From: Luteibacter aegosomatis
GTDB taxonomy: Bacteria > Pseudomonadota > Gammaproteobacteria > Xanthomonadales > Rhodanobacteraceae
Direction of reading: 5' to 3'
Assembly (NCBI RefSeq): GCF_023078455.1
Contig: NZ_CP095740.1
Location: 4,616,501-4,680,500 of the forward strand
Length of the DNA: 64,000 bases
How positions within the stretch are numbered: position 1 is the first letter of the stretch; each line of letters begins with the position of its first letter. The notes under the pieces were generated by a model that saw only the letters and a program-made list of their open reading frames with translations, searched no databases and was not told the DNA's origin. The translations under genes and the position numbers were made by a program. Below, piece after piece: positions 1 to 10,723 of this stretch.

Positions 1-1
1 T

Positions 2-349
2 TACCTGGCGTTCTCGGCGATCCTCGGCGTGGCGCTGTCGATCGGCACCTACCTGACCAGCGGCTACGTCTCGGTCGGACTGGTCGCGGCGCTGGGGTTC
101 GCCAACGCCATGATGTGGCCGGCGATCTTCCCGCTGGCCATCAAGGGCCTGGGCCGGCTCACCGAGTTCGGGTCGGCCTTCCTCATCATGGGCATCGCCG
201 GCGGCGCGATCATCCCGGTGATCTTCGCCCACCTGAAGCAGACCCACGATTTCCAGGCCGTGTTCCTCTGCATCATGGTGCCCTGCTACCTCTACATCCT
301 GTACTACGGCGCGGCGGGCCACCGCGTCGGGCAACACGTCAGGGACTGA
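2..349 (+). CDS. Sugar MFS transporter, C-terminal fragment (FucP/GluP-like)
   Basis: The 5' part lies outside the window; the reading frame is open from base 2 to the TGA at 347. The visible ~115 residues are hydrophobic, with several membrane segments and the helix text NAMMWPAIFPLAIKGLGR, which is typical of the glucose/galactose/fucose:H+ symporter branch of the major facilitator superfamily. Such proteins import monosaccharides across the inner membrane. A strong hairpin terminator follows, then a LacI-type regulator. With nagB-II and nagA 13 kb away, it could be a GlcNAc permease (NagP-like), but substrate cannot be read from this fragment. Confidence 0.8.
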   Translation, partial: YLAFSAILGVALSIGTYLTSGYVSVGLVAALGFANAMMWPAIFPLAIKGLGRLTEFGSAFLIMGIAGGAIIPVIFAHLKQTHDFQAVFLCIMVPCYLYILYYGAAGHRVGQHVRD

Positions 350-370
350 CGCACATATATCTTCGCCAGG

Positions 371-400
371 AGACGGCCGTCCATTAGGATGGCCGTCTTG
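371..400 (+). terminator. Rho-independent terminator after the MFS gene
   Basis: An 11-bp GC-rich stem (372-382 with 387-397, one G-T pair) and a 4-nt ATTA loop, followed by TTG. It sits 22 bases after the MFS stop codon and only 18 bases before the lacI-type start, so it separates the two genes. The T-tract is weak. Confidence 0.6.
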
Positions 401-417
401 CCATAGAGGGTCGTAGA

Positions 418-1443
418 TTGCGCAGCCCCACCATCAAGGACGTCGCCGAACGCGCGGGCGTCTCGCTGAAGACGGTATCCCGCGTCATCAACCACGAGCC
501 GTCCGTGCACGCGCGCACCCGCGACAAGGTGCAGCGCGCGATCGAGGCGCTCGACTACCAGCCGGACCAGGCGGCGCGCAGCCTGCGCAGTTCGCGTACC
601 TACGCCCTCGGCCTGGTCTACGACAACCCCAACGCGCACTACGTCATCGCCATGCAGAACGGCGTGCTGTCGGTGTGCCGGGAGCGCGGCTTCGGCCTGC
701 AGATCCATCCCTGCGACTCCTCGGCGCCCCGGCTTGCCGAGCAGCTGGGCGACCTGGTCCGGCGCAACCGGCTGGCCGGCCTGGTGCTGTGCCCGCCGAT
801 GTCCGAGCAACCCGCGCTGCTGGCCGCGCTCACCGAGCAGAAGGTGCCCTTCGTGCGGATCATCTCCGCGCGGCAGGATCCGAAGGACGGCTGGCCCTGC
901 GTGTTCGTCGACGACCGCGACGCGGCCTACGCCATCACCGAACACCTCATCCAGCTCGGCCACCATCGCATCGGTTTCCTCTGGGGTGGCAAGGATCACC
1001 GCTCGAGCCCCGAGCGTTACCAGGGCTACGAAGACGCGCTGCGCGAATACGGCCTGCCGGTGGACAAGAAGCTCGTGGTGGAAGGCGACTATTCCTTCGA
1101 CGACGGCTTCCGCGGCGCCCGCAAGCTACTGGCCCTGAAGGAGCCGCCCACCGCGATTTTCGGCTCCAACGACGAGATCGCCGCCGGCGTGCTCGCCGCC
1201 GCGCGCTCGGGTGGCGTCGACGTGCCCTGGGAGCTGTCCATCGCCGGTTTCGAGGACAGCCCGTTCTCCAAGCAGTCGTGGCCCGCGCTCACCACCGCCC
1301 GGCAGAACACCGAGGAAATCGGGCGCCACGCGGCGCAGCGGCTCATCGCCGAACTCGACCGCGACGAAGGGCACGTGATCGACAACGAGGGTTTCAGCCC
1401 CGAGCTCGTGGTCCGCGGCTCGACCGCACCCCGCAGGCTCTGA
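418..1443 (+). CDS. LacI-family transcriptional regulator
   Basis: 341 residues, full length for the family. The N-terminus (residues 4-25) is a LacI helix-turn-helix (TIKDVAERAGVSLKTVSRVI), followed by the hinge region that inserts in the minor groove and a periplasmic-binding-protein-like sugar sensor from about residue 60 with the C-terminal SIAGFEDSPFSKQSWPALTT segment. The start is TTG at 418: an AGAGGG ribosome-binding site lies 7 bases upstream and there is no alternative ATG before the HTH. It lies directly downstream of a sugar transporter, so it probably controls a sugar-uptake regulon; the effector is unknown. A possible self-contained terminator follows at 1450. Confidence 0.9.
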   Translation: MRSPTIKDVAERAGVSLKTVSRVINHEPSVHARTRDKVQRAIEALDYQPDQAARSLRSSRTYALGLVYDNPNAHYVIAMQNGVLSVCRERGFGLQIHPCDSSAPRLAEQLGDLVRRNRLAGLVLCPPMSEQPALLAALTEQKVPFVRIISARQDPKDGWPCVFVDDRDAAYAITEHLIQLGHHRIGFLWGGKDHRSSPERYQGYEDALREYGLPVDKKLVVEGDYSFDDGFRGARKLLALKEPPTAIFGSNDEIAAGVLAAARSGGVDVPWELSIAGFEDSPFSKQSWPALTTARQNTEEIGRHAAQRLIAELDRDEGHVIDNEGFSPELVVRGSTAPRRL

Positions 1444-1449
1444 CGCCGG

Positions 1450-1471
1450 CACCCGGCCGACCGGCCGGGTG
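1450..1471 (+). terminator. Hairpin after the LacI gene (weak terminator candidate)
   Basis: A 9-10-bp GC-only stem (CACCCGGCC with GGCCGGGTG) just after the stop codon at 1443. There is no proper T-run, so termination is uncertain. Downstream at 1486-1504 is a short dyad, TTAACA-N7-TGTTAA, a possible operator in the otherwise featureless gap before the next gene. Confidence 0.35.
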
Positions 1472-1672
1472 AGCGCCACGCTCTCTTAACACCTTATTTG
1501 TTAAATTCCCCGGGTTGTCTCCGCCGCGTCGCATGTCGACGCCCCCCGCGGAACATCCTCGCGAGTCTTCCGACCGCGCCAGGCGACGCCTTCGACGCGT
1601 TGCGCATCCCTATCCCAGGACGGTCCTTCCGGCCACGCCGGCGCGTGCCCGTCCGTGCGAACAGGAGCACCG

Positions 1673-3166
1673 ATGGGAATGCCGGAATACACCGGGAACG
1701 ATGCCCACTTCGGTTGGTTCACCCGCCGCCGCGCGAACCTGAAGCCCGACGACCTCACCATCGTCGACGAACCCATGCTGAGGCGAGCCGTCGGCGCCGC
1801 TGCGCTGGGCAACGCGATGGAGTGGTTCGACTTCGGGGTGTACGGCTATCTCGCCGTCACGCTCGGCCACGTGTTCTTCCCGGGCAACAGCCCCACGGCG
1901 CAGGTGATCGCCACCTTCGCCACCTTTACCGTCGCGTTTCTCGTGCGTCCGCTGGGTGGCCTCGTGTTCGGCCCGCTCGGCGATCGTTTCGGGCGCCAGC
2001 GCGTGCTCGCCGCCACGATGATCATGATGGCGCTGGGTACCTTCGCCATCGGCCTCATCCCCTCGTACGAACGCATCGGCCTATGGGCACCCGCGCTGCT
2101 GTTGCTCGCCCGCCTGCTGCAGGGCTTCTCCACCGGCGGGGAATACGGCGGCGCCGCGACCTTCATCGCCGAATATTCCACCGACGCGCGACGAGGACAG
2201 ATGGGGAGCTGGCTGGAGTTCGGCACGCTCGGCGGCTACATCGCCGGCGCGGGCGTGGTGACCGCGCTGACTTCGCTGCTGGATGCGCGCGCCATGCTCG
2301 ACTGGGGCTGGCGGATCCCCTTCCTCGTCGCCGGTCCGTTGGGACTGCTGGGCCTGTACATGCGGATGAAGCTGGAGGAAACCCCGGCATTCAAGGCGCA
2401 CGCGGAAGCGATGGAGGGGCAGGGCGACATGCCGAGCGTCGGCCTCCGGGAGCTGGTCGCCGTGCATGGGCCGCAACTGCTCAAGTGCATCGGCCTCGTG
2501 CTCGTGTTCAACGTCACCGACTACATGCTGCTCACCTACATGCCGAGCTATCTCACGGTGACGCTGGGTTACGGCGAGGCGAAGGGACTGCTGCTGATCC
2601 TCATCGTCATGCTGGTGATGATGCCGCTCAACGTGATCGGCGGACACTTCAGCGACCGGTTCGGACGCAAGCCGATGATCGTCGGTGCCTGCGTGGCGAT
2701 GTTCGCGCTCGCGATCCCATGCATGCTCCTGTTGGGTACCGGCAGCGACGTGCTCATCTTCGCCGGCCTCATGCTGCTCGGCGTCGCGCTGGTCTGCTTC
2801 ACGAGCACCATGCCGTCCACGCTGCCCGCGCTGTTCTACACGCCCGTGCGCTACAGCGCGCTATCCATCGCGTTCAATCTGTCGGTGTCGTTGTTCGGCG
2901 GTACCACCCCGTTGCTCACCGCCTGGCTGGTGGAGCGCACGGGCGATCCCCTCGTGCCGGCGTACTACCTGATGGCGGCGGCCGTGGTCGGCATGGTGAC
3001 GATGGCATTCGTCACCGAAACGGCCGGCCTGCCGCTGCGCGGTTCGCCGCCCGCGGTGGCCGATCATGCCGAGGCGCGCGAATGGCTCGAGGGCGACGCG
3101 CCGCTCACCGTCGACGCCGAACTCCCTTCACCGGCGAATCAGCAGGCCGCCGTAAACGCGGGATAG
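1673..3166 (+). CDS. MFS metabolite:H+ symporter (ProP-like)
   Basis: 497 residues with the start chosen at ATG 1673, which has AGGAG 5 bases upstream; a GTG at 1655 is in frame but has no such site. The sequence is a metabolite:H+ symporter of the MFS: EWFDFGVYGYLA in the first membrane helix, the loop 2-3 signature GDRFGRQRVL, LLARLLQGFSTGGEYGGAA in helix 4, and a second signature SDRFGRKPM in the central loop. These are hallmarks of the ProP/ShiA/KgtP subgroup, which imports proline, betaine, shikimate, citrate or 2-oxoglutarate. The substrate is not determinable. It stands alone between the LacI gene and the TolC/ABC cluster. Confidence 0.88.
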   Translation: MGMPEYTGNDAHFGWFTRRRANLKPDDLTIVDEPMLRRAVGAAALGNAMEWFDFGVYGYLAVTLGHVFFPGNSPTAQVIATFATFTVAFLVRPLGGLVFGPLGDRFGRQRVLAATMIMMALGTFAIGLIPSYERIGLWAPALLLLARLLQGFSTGGEYGGAATFIAEYSTDARRGQMGSWLEFGTLGGYIAGAGVVTALTSLLDARAMLDWGWRIPFLVAGPLGLLGLYMRMKLEETPAFKAHAEAMEGQGDMPSVGLRELVAVHGPQLLKCIGLVLVFNVTDYMLLTYMPSYLTVTLGYGEAKGLLLILIVMLVMMPLNVIGGHFSDRFGRKPMIVGACVAMFALAIPCMLLLGTGSDVLIFAGLMLLGVALVCFTSTMPSTLPALFYTPVRYSALSIAFNLSVSLFGGTTPLLTAWLVERTGDPLVPAYYLMAAAVVGMVTMAFVTETAGLPLRGSPPAVADHAEAREWLEGDAPLTVDAELPSPANQQAAVNAG

Positions 3167-3180
3167 TCGATTCCCGTCCA

Positions 3181-3208
3181 GTGTCCGCACCGGCGTGTCC
3201 GCGGACAC
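3181..3208. promoter_or_regulatory. Palindromic upstream activator site for a sigma-54 promoter
   Basis: A perfect 14-bp palindrome GTGTCCGCGGACAC at 3195-3208, preceded 14 bases upstream by a direct copy of its left half, GTGTCCGC (3181-3188). It lies about 50 bp upstream of the -24 element at 3251. This is the arrangement expected for an NtrC-class enhancer-binding protein site. No such regulator is encoded in the window. Confidence 0.5.
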
Positions 3209-3250
3209 TCGCGATGCGCCACGCGCCGCCACGTGGCGCGCTTCGCGCCA

Positions 3251-3266
3251 TGGCATGCAACTTGCT
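3251..3266 (+). promoter_or_regulatory. Sigma-54 (RpoN) promoter of the TolC/ABC permease operon
   Basis: TGGCATG-CAAC-TTGCT matches the RpoN consensus TGGCACG-N4-TTGCW, with the invariant GG (3252-3253) and GC (3264-3265) exactly 10 bases apart. A start site near 3277 would leave a leader of about 60 nt before ATG 3340. The match is by eye; expression was not tested. Confidence 0.65.
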
Positions 3267-3339
3267 CCCGGCCGCTTGACCCGCCTGTCGCGCACGATGC
3301 GGCGCGGCACTCCACACAAGCGTGCAAGGACAATCGACG

Positions 3340-4683
3340 ATGGGGACGAAAACCTGGGCAGGCCGGCTCGTGCTGGCCCTCGCGTGGCTGCCGGCCGTCG
3401 CGGGCGCGGAAGACCTGCTCGACATCTACCGGCAGGCCGTGGCCAACGATCCCGTGCTGGCCGGCGCGGACGCGCGTCGGCTGGTCGCCGCCGAAGCCGT
3501 GCCGCAGGCCCGGTCGGCGTTGCTTCCGCAGCTTTCCGCCGGCCTCCAGCTGCAACAGTTCCATCCCGGTCGCATCTATGCCGACGGCAGCGACCAGGGA
3601 ACGTCGGGCGACGGCGGGCACAGTCGCGAACGCGACCTCTCGCTGTCGCTCGACCAGACGGTACTCGACCTGTCGAAGTTCTCCCGCGAGCGCGGCGCGC
3701 ACGACACCGCCGACGCGCAGGAGGAAACCTATCGCGGGGAACTGCAGAACCTCTACGTGCGCGTCGCTTCGGCCTATTTCGCCGCGCTCGTGGCGCAGGA
3801 CCAGCTCGCCGTCTTCCGGTCGTACGAGGACGCGTACAAGCAGCAGCACGAGCAGGCCTCCGAGTTGTTCAAGGACGGCCTGGCCCCGGCGTCGGACCTC
3901 AGCCAGTCCGAAGCCTATTACTTCTACATCCGCTCGCAGCGGGTGTCCGCGGAGGATGCCCTGAAGGACGCGCGCCGCGCCTTGCAGGAAATCACGGGCA
4001 AGGAACCCGGCCACCTGAAGACCCTGCGTGACGACCTGCCGATGCAGCCGCCGTCGCCGAACGACGCCAAGGCCTGGGTGGACCAGGCCATGAACATGAA
4101 CCCGGATCTCCTCGCCGCGAGCCACCTGGTGAGCGCCGACGAGCATTCCATCTCAGCGGCCCGCGCCGGCCACCTGCCGACCCTCGGGCTCTCGGTGGGT
4201 TACGACAAGACGGGTGCATGGTCGAGCACGACACGAGGCGGCGCGAGTTACGGCCCGGGCAATACCACGCTGGGCCTCGTGCTTACCGTGCCCATCTTCA
4301 GCGGTGGCCTGACCCAGTCGCAGGTTCGCCAGGCGATCCACCAGCGAGACGCCGACCAGGAAGACCTCGAGGCCCTGCGCCGCCGCACCGCGCGCGATGC
4401 GTACAACTATTTCAACCTCGTCACCGACGGCATCGGCCAGGTGGAAGACGCGCGCGGATCGGTCGAGGCCGCGAAGAAAACGGTCGAGTCGATGAAGGCC
4501 GGTTACGACATCGGCACGCAGAGCCTGACCAACGTGGTGGTGGCCATCGAGATCCTCGCCAACGTGCGCACCCAGTACATCTCGGTGCGCCACCAGTTCA
4601 TCCTCAACAAGCTGCTGCTCAAGCGTTCGGCGGGCGTGGCGTCGCTGGACGACATCCAGGACATCAACCGCCTGCTCGAATGA
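3340..4683 (+). CDS. TolC-family outer-membrane efflux protein
   Basis: 447 residues. The start is ATG 3340 with AAGGA 9 bases upstream; an in-frame GTG at 3322 is less likely. The N-terminus is a signal peptide ending near AGA-ED, and the mature protein begins with the TolC-family text DLLDIYRQAVANDP. Two OEP repeats follow, with the second-half LGLVLTVPIFSGGLT motif. The protein should form the trimeric outer-membrane/periplasmic duct of a tripartite exporter. Its stop overlaps an ATG (4680), and the two ABC permease genes follow at once, so all three are one operon. No adaptor (HlyD/MacA) or ATPase is encoded with it. Confidence 0.9.
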   Translation: MGTKTWAGRLVLALAWLPAVAGAEDLLDIYRQAVANDPVLAGADARRLVAAEAVPQARSALLPQLSAGLQLQQFHPGRIYADGSDQGTSGDGGHSRERDLSLSLDQTVLDLSKFSRERGAHDTADAQEETYRGELQNLYVRVASAYFAALVAQDQLAVFRSYEDAYKQQHEQASELFKDGLAPASDLSQSEAYYFYIRSQRVSAEDALKDARRALQEITGKEPGHLKTLRDDLPMQPPSPNDAKAWVDQAMNMNPDLLAASHLVSADEHSISAARAGHLPTLGLSVGYDKTGAWSSTTRGGASYGPGNTTLGLVLTVPIFSGGLTQSQVRQAIHQRDADQEDLEALRRRTARDAYNYFNLVTDGIGQVEDARGSVEAAKKTVESMKAGYDIGTQSLTNVVVAIEILANVRTQYISVRHQFILNKLLLKRSAGVASLDDIQDINRLLE

Positions 4684-4709
4684 ACACCCGTCCCATCCCG
4701 GAGCGCCCC

Positions 4710-6023
4710 ATGCTTTCCTATTACCTGCGGCTGGCCCTGGGCAGCCTGCGGCGGAACAAGACCGTCACCGCGCTCATGATCGCCGCCATCGGACTGGGCA
4801 TCGGCGCGTGCATGACGATGCTCACCGTGTTGCACGTCATGTCGGCCGATCCCATCCCCGGGTCGAGCGCGATGCTGTTCCATCCCCAGATCGAGCCGCG
4901 CGACGCGGAGAGCGCGGGCAAGGACGCCGAACCGCCGGACCAGCTCGCCTGGAGCGACGCCATGAACCTGCTGCGCGAAGGACCGCCCGGCCAGCAGGCG
5001 GCGATGAGTGCCGGACGCGTGGTGCTGCACGCACCCGGTGGCGAGCGACGCGCCAGCTTCGTGGACACGCGGTTCACCACGCCCGGCTTCTTTTCCCTGT
5101 TCGGCGTGCCGTTCCTGGACGGGCATGGGTGGAGCGACGACGACGAGGAAAAGCGCGCTCGCGTGGTGGTGCTGGGACAAAACCTTGCCGAGCGTCTGTT
5201 CGGCGACGCGAAAGAAGCGGTCGGACGCTCCGTTCGCCTGGGTGACGCCGACTTCAGGGTGATCGGCGTGACACGTCGCTGGCAACCCGTTCCGTTGTTC
5301 TACGACATCGGCCGCGGCGCCTACGCCCAGACCGAGGACATCTTCATGCCGCTTCATACGGCGGTGGACCTGCACGTTCGCAGTGCCGGCTCCGTCATCT
5401 GCTGGGGCGACAACGCGACGCTCGACCGCGAGTCGATGGCGACGTCGAACGAATGCGTATGGCTGCAACTCTGGGTGCGGCTGGACACGCCGGCGCAGGT
5501 GGGGGCCTACCGGCACTTCCTCGTGAACTATTCGCGGGAACAGAAGGCACTGGGGCGCTTCGCCCTCGAGCCGAACGTTCGCCTTCGCAACGTCACCGAA
5601 TGGCTCGAATACAACCGCGTGGTGCCCGGCGGCGTGCAACTGCAGGCGCTGCTCGCCCTGGGCTTCCTGCTGGTATGCATGGTCAACACGGTGGCGTTGA
5701 TGCTGGTGAAGTTCACCCGCCGCTCCGCCGAACTCAGCGTGCGCCGCGCCATGGGCGCGCGCAAGCTCGACGTCTTCATGCAATTGCTCGTCGAGGCCGC
5801 GATCGTCGGCGTCAGCGGCGGTGCGATCGGGCTCGCGCTGGCCCATGCCGGCCTGTGGATCGTCCGCCAGCAGCCCAGCGACTATGCCTCGTTCGCCCGC
5901 ATGGACGTCCCGATGCTGCTGTCCTCGGTGGCGCTCGCCGTGGCCGCTTCGCTTGCCGCCGCCGTCTTTCCGGCCTGGCGCACCTGCCGGCTACCGCCGG
6001 CCCTCGCCATCAAGATCCAGTGA
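4710..6023 (+). CDS. MacB/FtsX-type ABC transporter permease 1
   Basis: 437 residues from ATG 4710, which has GGAG 6 bases upstream; an in-frame ATG at 4680 overlaps the tolC stop but lacks a ribosome-binding site. One N-terminal membrane helix (about residues 20-45) is followed by a periplasmic MacB_PCD domain with the typical VVVLGQNLAERLFG segment, then a C-terminal FtsX domain with three helices and the cytoplasmic coupling text RRSAELSVRRAMGARKLDVF. This is the membrane half of a mechanotransmission ABC exporter. It has no nucleotide-binding domain and needs an ATPase from elsewhere. Such pairs often export peptides or antibiotics; the cargo here is unknown. Confidence 0.87.
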   Translation: MLSYYLRLALGSLRRNKTVTALMIAAIGLGIGACMTMLTVLHVMSADPIPGSSAMLFHPQIEPRDAESAGKDAEPPDQLAWSDAMNLLREGPPGQQAAMSAGRVVLHAPGGERRASFVDTRFTTPGFFSLFGVPFLDGHGWSDDDEEKRARVVVLGQNLAERLFGDAKEAVGRSVRLGDADFRVIGVTRRWQPVPLFYDIGRGAYAQTEDIFMPLHTAVDLHVRSAGSVICWGDNATLDRESMATSNECVWLQLWVRLDTPAQVGAYRHFLVNYSREQKALGRFALEPNVRLRNVTEWLEYNRVVPGGVQLQALLALGFLLVCMVNTVALMLVKFTRRSAELSVRRAMGARKLDVFMQLLVEAAIVGVSGGAIGLALAHAGLWIVRQQPSDYASFARMDVPMLLSSVALAVAASLAAAVFPAWRTCRLPPALAIKIQ

Positions 6024-6028
6024 CCCGC

Positions 6029-7255
6029 ATGCATCCGATCATCAAAGCCCTCAAGCATCACAAGACGGCCGCCGTCCTGTTGACCCTGGAGATCGCGCTC
6101 ACGCTGGCGATCGTCGCCAACGCGCTGCTCGTCATCGGCGACCGGTTGGGAAGCATGACGGTCACGACCGGCCTCCCGGACGCCGAACTGGTGTCGGCAA
6201 AGGTCTCGGGAACCGATCCGGGCATCTCCGCGTCCGAGTGGGAAGCGCGCACGCGCGCCGACCTGGCGGCCCTGCGCGGCATCCCCGGCGTGGAAAGCGT
6301 GGCCAACGTCAATTCCGTGCCGTTGAGCCCCACGGGCTACACGCAGCTCTGCCTCTATCTCAAACCGGGCTCCACGGACCACCTCTGCGGCGTGGCCCTC
6401 TACGCGGGCAGCCCGGGATACTTCGCGACCTTGGGGTTGCGTGTCCTCCAGGGCCGGAACTTCACCGAGGGCGACCACGTACGCTTCGACCTGTTCGCGG
6501 TCGATCCCGGCGCACCGCCGCCGGTGATCGTGTCGCGCTCGATGGCCGATCGGCTGTGGCCGGGCGAAAACCCGCTGGGCAAACCGGTGTATTTCGACAA
6601 GGACGGCATCCGCGTCAGCCGCGTCGTCGGCGTGAGCGGACACCTGCTCAATCCCGTGCTCGCGGGCGACCCGGCAAAGGACGACCTGAACCTGCTCATG
6701 CCCGTCCTCGACGTCCACGACGGACGCTTCGTGTTGCGCGTGCGGCCCGGCATGGCCGATCGCGTCGCCGCCATGCTGCCGCGCGTACTCGCCGCCAGCG
6801 ACGATCGCCTGGTGATCAACAAGGTACAACCGCTCGCGGAAACCGTTCACGACTATTTCCGCGACGACCGCGCACTGGTGTGGCTGCTGCTCGGCGTGAT
6901 CGCCAGCCTTCTGGCCCTCACCGGTTTCGGCATCTTCGGCCTCACCGGGTTCTGGGTGCAGGAACGCGTGCGCGTGATCGGCATCCGTCGCGCCCTGGGC
7001 GCCACGCGGACGGACATCCGCACCTATTTCCAGATGGAAAACCTGGCCATCGTGACGGGAGGTGCGGCGTTGGGCGCGATCATGGCGTGGTCGCTCAACC
7101 TGTGGCTGATGCTCCGCTACGAACTGCCCAGGCTGCCCCTCCTGCCCGTGGCCGGGGGCGTGCTGCTGGTCTACGCGATCGGCCAGCTCGCGGTGCTGCA
7201 ACCGTCGCTGAGGGCCTGCCGCGTTCCGCCGCAGGCGGCGGTGCGCCAGGCCTGA
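6029..7255 (+). CDS. MacB/FtsX-type ABC transporter permease 2
   Basis: 408 residues from ATG 6029; a GTG at 6020 overlapping the previous stop is an alternative. The architecture is the same as its neighbour: an N-terminal helix, a periplasmic MacB_PCD domain (PPVIVSRSMADRLWPGENPLG), then three C-terminal helices with the coupling motif ERVRVIGIRRALGATRTDI. The two permeases are divergent in sequence, so a heterodimeric membrane complex is likely. The gene runs 5 bases after permease 1 and converges on a DMT gene whose stop is 7 bases away. No LolD/MacB-type ATPase follows. Confidence 0.87.
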   Translation: MHPIIKALKHHKTAAVLLTLEIALTLAIVANALLVIGDRLGSMTVTTGLPDAELVSAKVSGTDPGISASEWEARTRADLAALRGIPGVESVANVNSVPLSPTGYTQLCLYLKPGSTDHLCGVALYAGSPGYFATLGLRVLQGRNFTEGDHVRFDLFAVDPGAPPPVIVSRSMADRLWPGENPLGKPVYFDKDGIRVSRVVGVSGHLLNPVLAGDPAKDDLNLLMPVLDVHDGRFVLRVRPGMADRVAAMLPRVLAASDDRLVINKVQPLAETVHDYFRDDRALVWLLLGVIASLLALTGFGIFGLTGFWVQERVRVIGIRRALGATRTDIRTYFQMENLAIVTGGAALGAIMAWSLNLWLMLRYELPRLPLLPVAGGVLLVYAIGQLAVLQPSLRACRVPPQAAVRQA

Positions 7256-7262
7256 CCGGTGG

Positions 7263-8102
7263 TCAGGCCATGACGGCGATGGCGGCTACCGCCAGTCCGA
7301 TGCCCAGCCAGTTCATCGGCGAAAGCCTCTCGCGAAACCCGACCGCCCCCGCCAGCGTGCCCAGCGCCACCACGCCGACATTCATCGAGGCGAAAACGAG
7401 CGAAGGCGAGTCGGGCAAGGCCACATGGCCTTTCACGTAGAACAGGATATTCGCGAAGTTGAAGGCCCCCAGCAGCACGCCGAAAGCGAGGTTGCGCCAG
7501 GCGAGCGACGCCTTGCCGGTACCCGCGCGAACGAATACGGCGATCCAGCACGGCACGAGGGCGATCAGGAAGGAGGCGAGCAAGGCGCTGGCGAAGCCTG
7601 CACCGGCCTGGGCCACGAGCTTGAAGCAGATGTCGATGGCGCCGAAACCGGCGAATACGAGCAGCGGCGCCCACCAGCCGCCCTTTTCCGCCGAGCCCTT
7701 TCGCCAGAGTACGCAGAACACGGCCACGAGAGCGATGGCGATGCCGAGCGCCTTGTGCGCGGTGATCGTATCGCCGAGGAAAACGAACGCCGCGAACAGG
7801 GAAACGAACAGCGAGAGCCGCTGCGCGACGTCCGTGCGCACGATGCCCGCCGTTCGCACCGAATGGGCGAGCACGACGAAGATCGCGGGCAGGAAGATGC
7901 CCAGCGCGATCAACGGCGGCCAGGTGGCCGGGGCGTCGATGGCCGCCTGCGGCGTGGCGCCGAGCAGCCACCAGGCCATCAGCGAGGCCACGACGTAGTT
8001 CGTGGCCACGGCCTGCACGATGTCGATGTTCGCGCGACGGGCGAGCTTGAGCAGGACGGAGACGGCGACGCTGAAGGCGACGGCGAGGAGGATGTAGATC
8101 AT
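7263..8102 (-). CDS. EamA/DMT-superfamily transporter
   Basis: 279 residues, almost entirely hydrophobic, arranged as two five-helix halves (roughly residues 1-140 and 145-279), as in the EamA drug/metabolite transporters. The C-terminal half ends with MNWLGIGLAVAAIAVM. The start is placed at ATG 8102 (MIYILLAVAF), directly at the first helix; a longer frame upstream reads through REP-derived sequence and is not credible. Members export amino acids, purines or other metabolites across the inner membrane; the substrate cannot be assigned. It is not obviously in an operon; a REPIN lies between it and eda. Confidence 0.78.
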   Translation of the reverse strand: MIYILLAVAFSVAVSVLLKLARRANIDIVQAVATNYVVASLMAWWLLGATPQAAIDAPATWPPLIALGIFLPAIFVVLAHSVRTAGIVRTDVAQRLSLFVSLFAAFVFLGDTITAHKALGIAIALVAVFCVLWRKGSAEKGGWWAPLLVFAGFGAIDICFKLVAQAGAGFASALLASFLIALVPCWIAVFVRAGTGKASLAWRNLAFGVLLGAFNFANILFYVKGHVALPDSPSLVFASMNVGVVALGTLAGAVGFRERLSPMNWLGIGLAVAAIAVMA

Positions 8103-8131
8103 GGGGCGAAGGATCGCATGAAGTCCGCGGG

Positions 8132-8240
8132 AAGACGCTGGGCTCCTGCCTTCGCAGGAGCGACGTGAGGTTATCCCGGACGGCAAGGCGACGGGGGAAT
8201 ACGCCACGTCGCCCCTGCGAAGGCAGGGGCCCAGTGTCTT
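8132..8240. repeat. REPIN: two REP palindromes in inverted orientation
   Basis: The left unit (8132-8171) reads AAGACGCTGGG, then CTCCTGCCTTCGCAGGAG, then CGACGTGAGG. The right unit (8206-8240) is its inverse, ending CCCAGTGTCTT. Each unit is a REP-type hairpin and the pair forms a REPIN. Related copies are at 49745-49847 (pair), 32155-32193 and 33270-33308 (single). It fills the gap between eda and the DMT gene. Confidence 0.8.
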
Positions 8241-8250
8241 TCGGTACCCC

Positions 8251-8895
8251 TCAGCGCGTGAGCGAGGCCGCTTCCCGCGCCAATGCCTCGATCCCGGCGA
8301 AATCCCCCGCCGCCAGCTTGTCGGCCGGGGTCAGCCACGAGCCACCCACGCAGGCCACGTTCGGCAGCGCGAGAAACTCCGGTGCATTGGCGAGCGTGAT
8401 GCCGCCGGTGGGGCAGAAGCGGATCTGCGGCAACGGCGACGCCCAGGCGCCGACCAGCTTCGGGCCGCCCGCCGGCACGGCCGGAAAGAATTTCTGGAAG
8501 CGATAGCCGCGCTCGAGCAGTTCCATCGCCTCGCTCGAGGTGGCCGCACCCGGCAGCAGCGGCAATTCGGAATCGTCGGCCGCGTCGAGCAGCCTCGGGC
8601 TGCTGCCCGGCGAGACGGCGAACTTCGCACCGGCCTTCCACGCCGCGTCGAGATCCTTCGCCGTGAGCACGGTGCCCACGCCGACGAACGCGCCTTCCAC
8701 CTCGGCCGCGATCGCGCGCACCGCGTCGAGCGCGGCGGCGGTGCGCAGCGTCACCTCGATGGCCGGAACGCCGCCGGCGACCAGCGCGCGCGCCATGCCG
8801 ACGGCTTTCGAGGCATCGTCGATGATCACCACGGGAACCACCGGTGCCAGACGCAGGGTCGATTCGACGCGTTGCTGTTTCGCTTCGTTGCTCAT
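8251..8895 (-). CDS. eda: KDPG/KHG aldolase (Entner-Doudoroff)
   Basis: 214 residues, the normal length. It cleaves 2-keto-3-deoxy-6-phosphogluconate to pyruvate and glyceraldehyde-3-phosphate. The Schiff-base lysine is K135 in RFQKFFPA and the proton-relay glutamate is E47 in AIEVTLRT; the phosphate-binding CPTGGI motif follows. It is the last gene of zwf-pgl-edd-eda and starts 17 bases after the edd stop, so it is cotranscribed. The operon covers every step from glucose-6-phosphate to triose phosphate plus pyruvate. Confidence 0.97.
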   Translation of the reverse strand: MSNEAKQQRVESTLRLAPVVPVVIIDDASKAVGMARALVAGGVPAIEVTLRTAAALDAVRAIAAEVEGAFVGVGTVLTAKDLDAAWKAGAKFAVSPGSSPRLLDAADDSELPLLPGAATSSEAMELLERGYRFQKFFPAVPAGGPKLVGAWASPLPQIRFCPTGGITLANAPEFLALPNVACVGGSWLTPADKLAAGDFAGIEALAREAASLTR

Positions 8896-8911
8896 CTCTA
8901 CTCCGGGGGAA

Positions 8912-10719
<1,808 letters not shown>

Positions 10720-10723
<4 letters not shown>

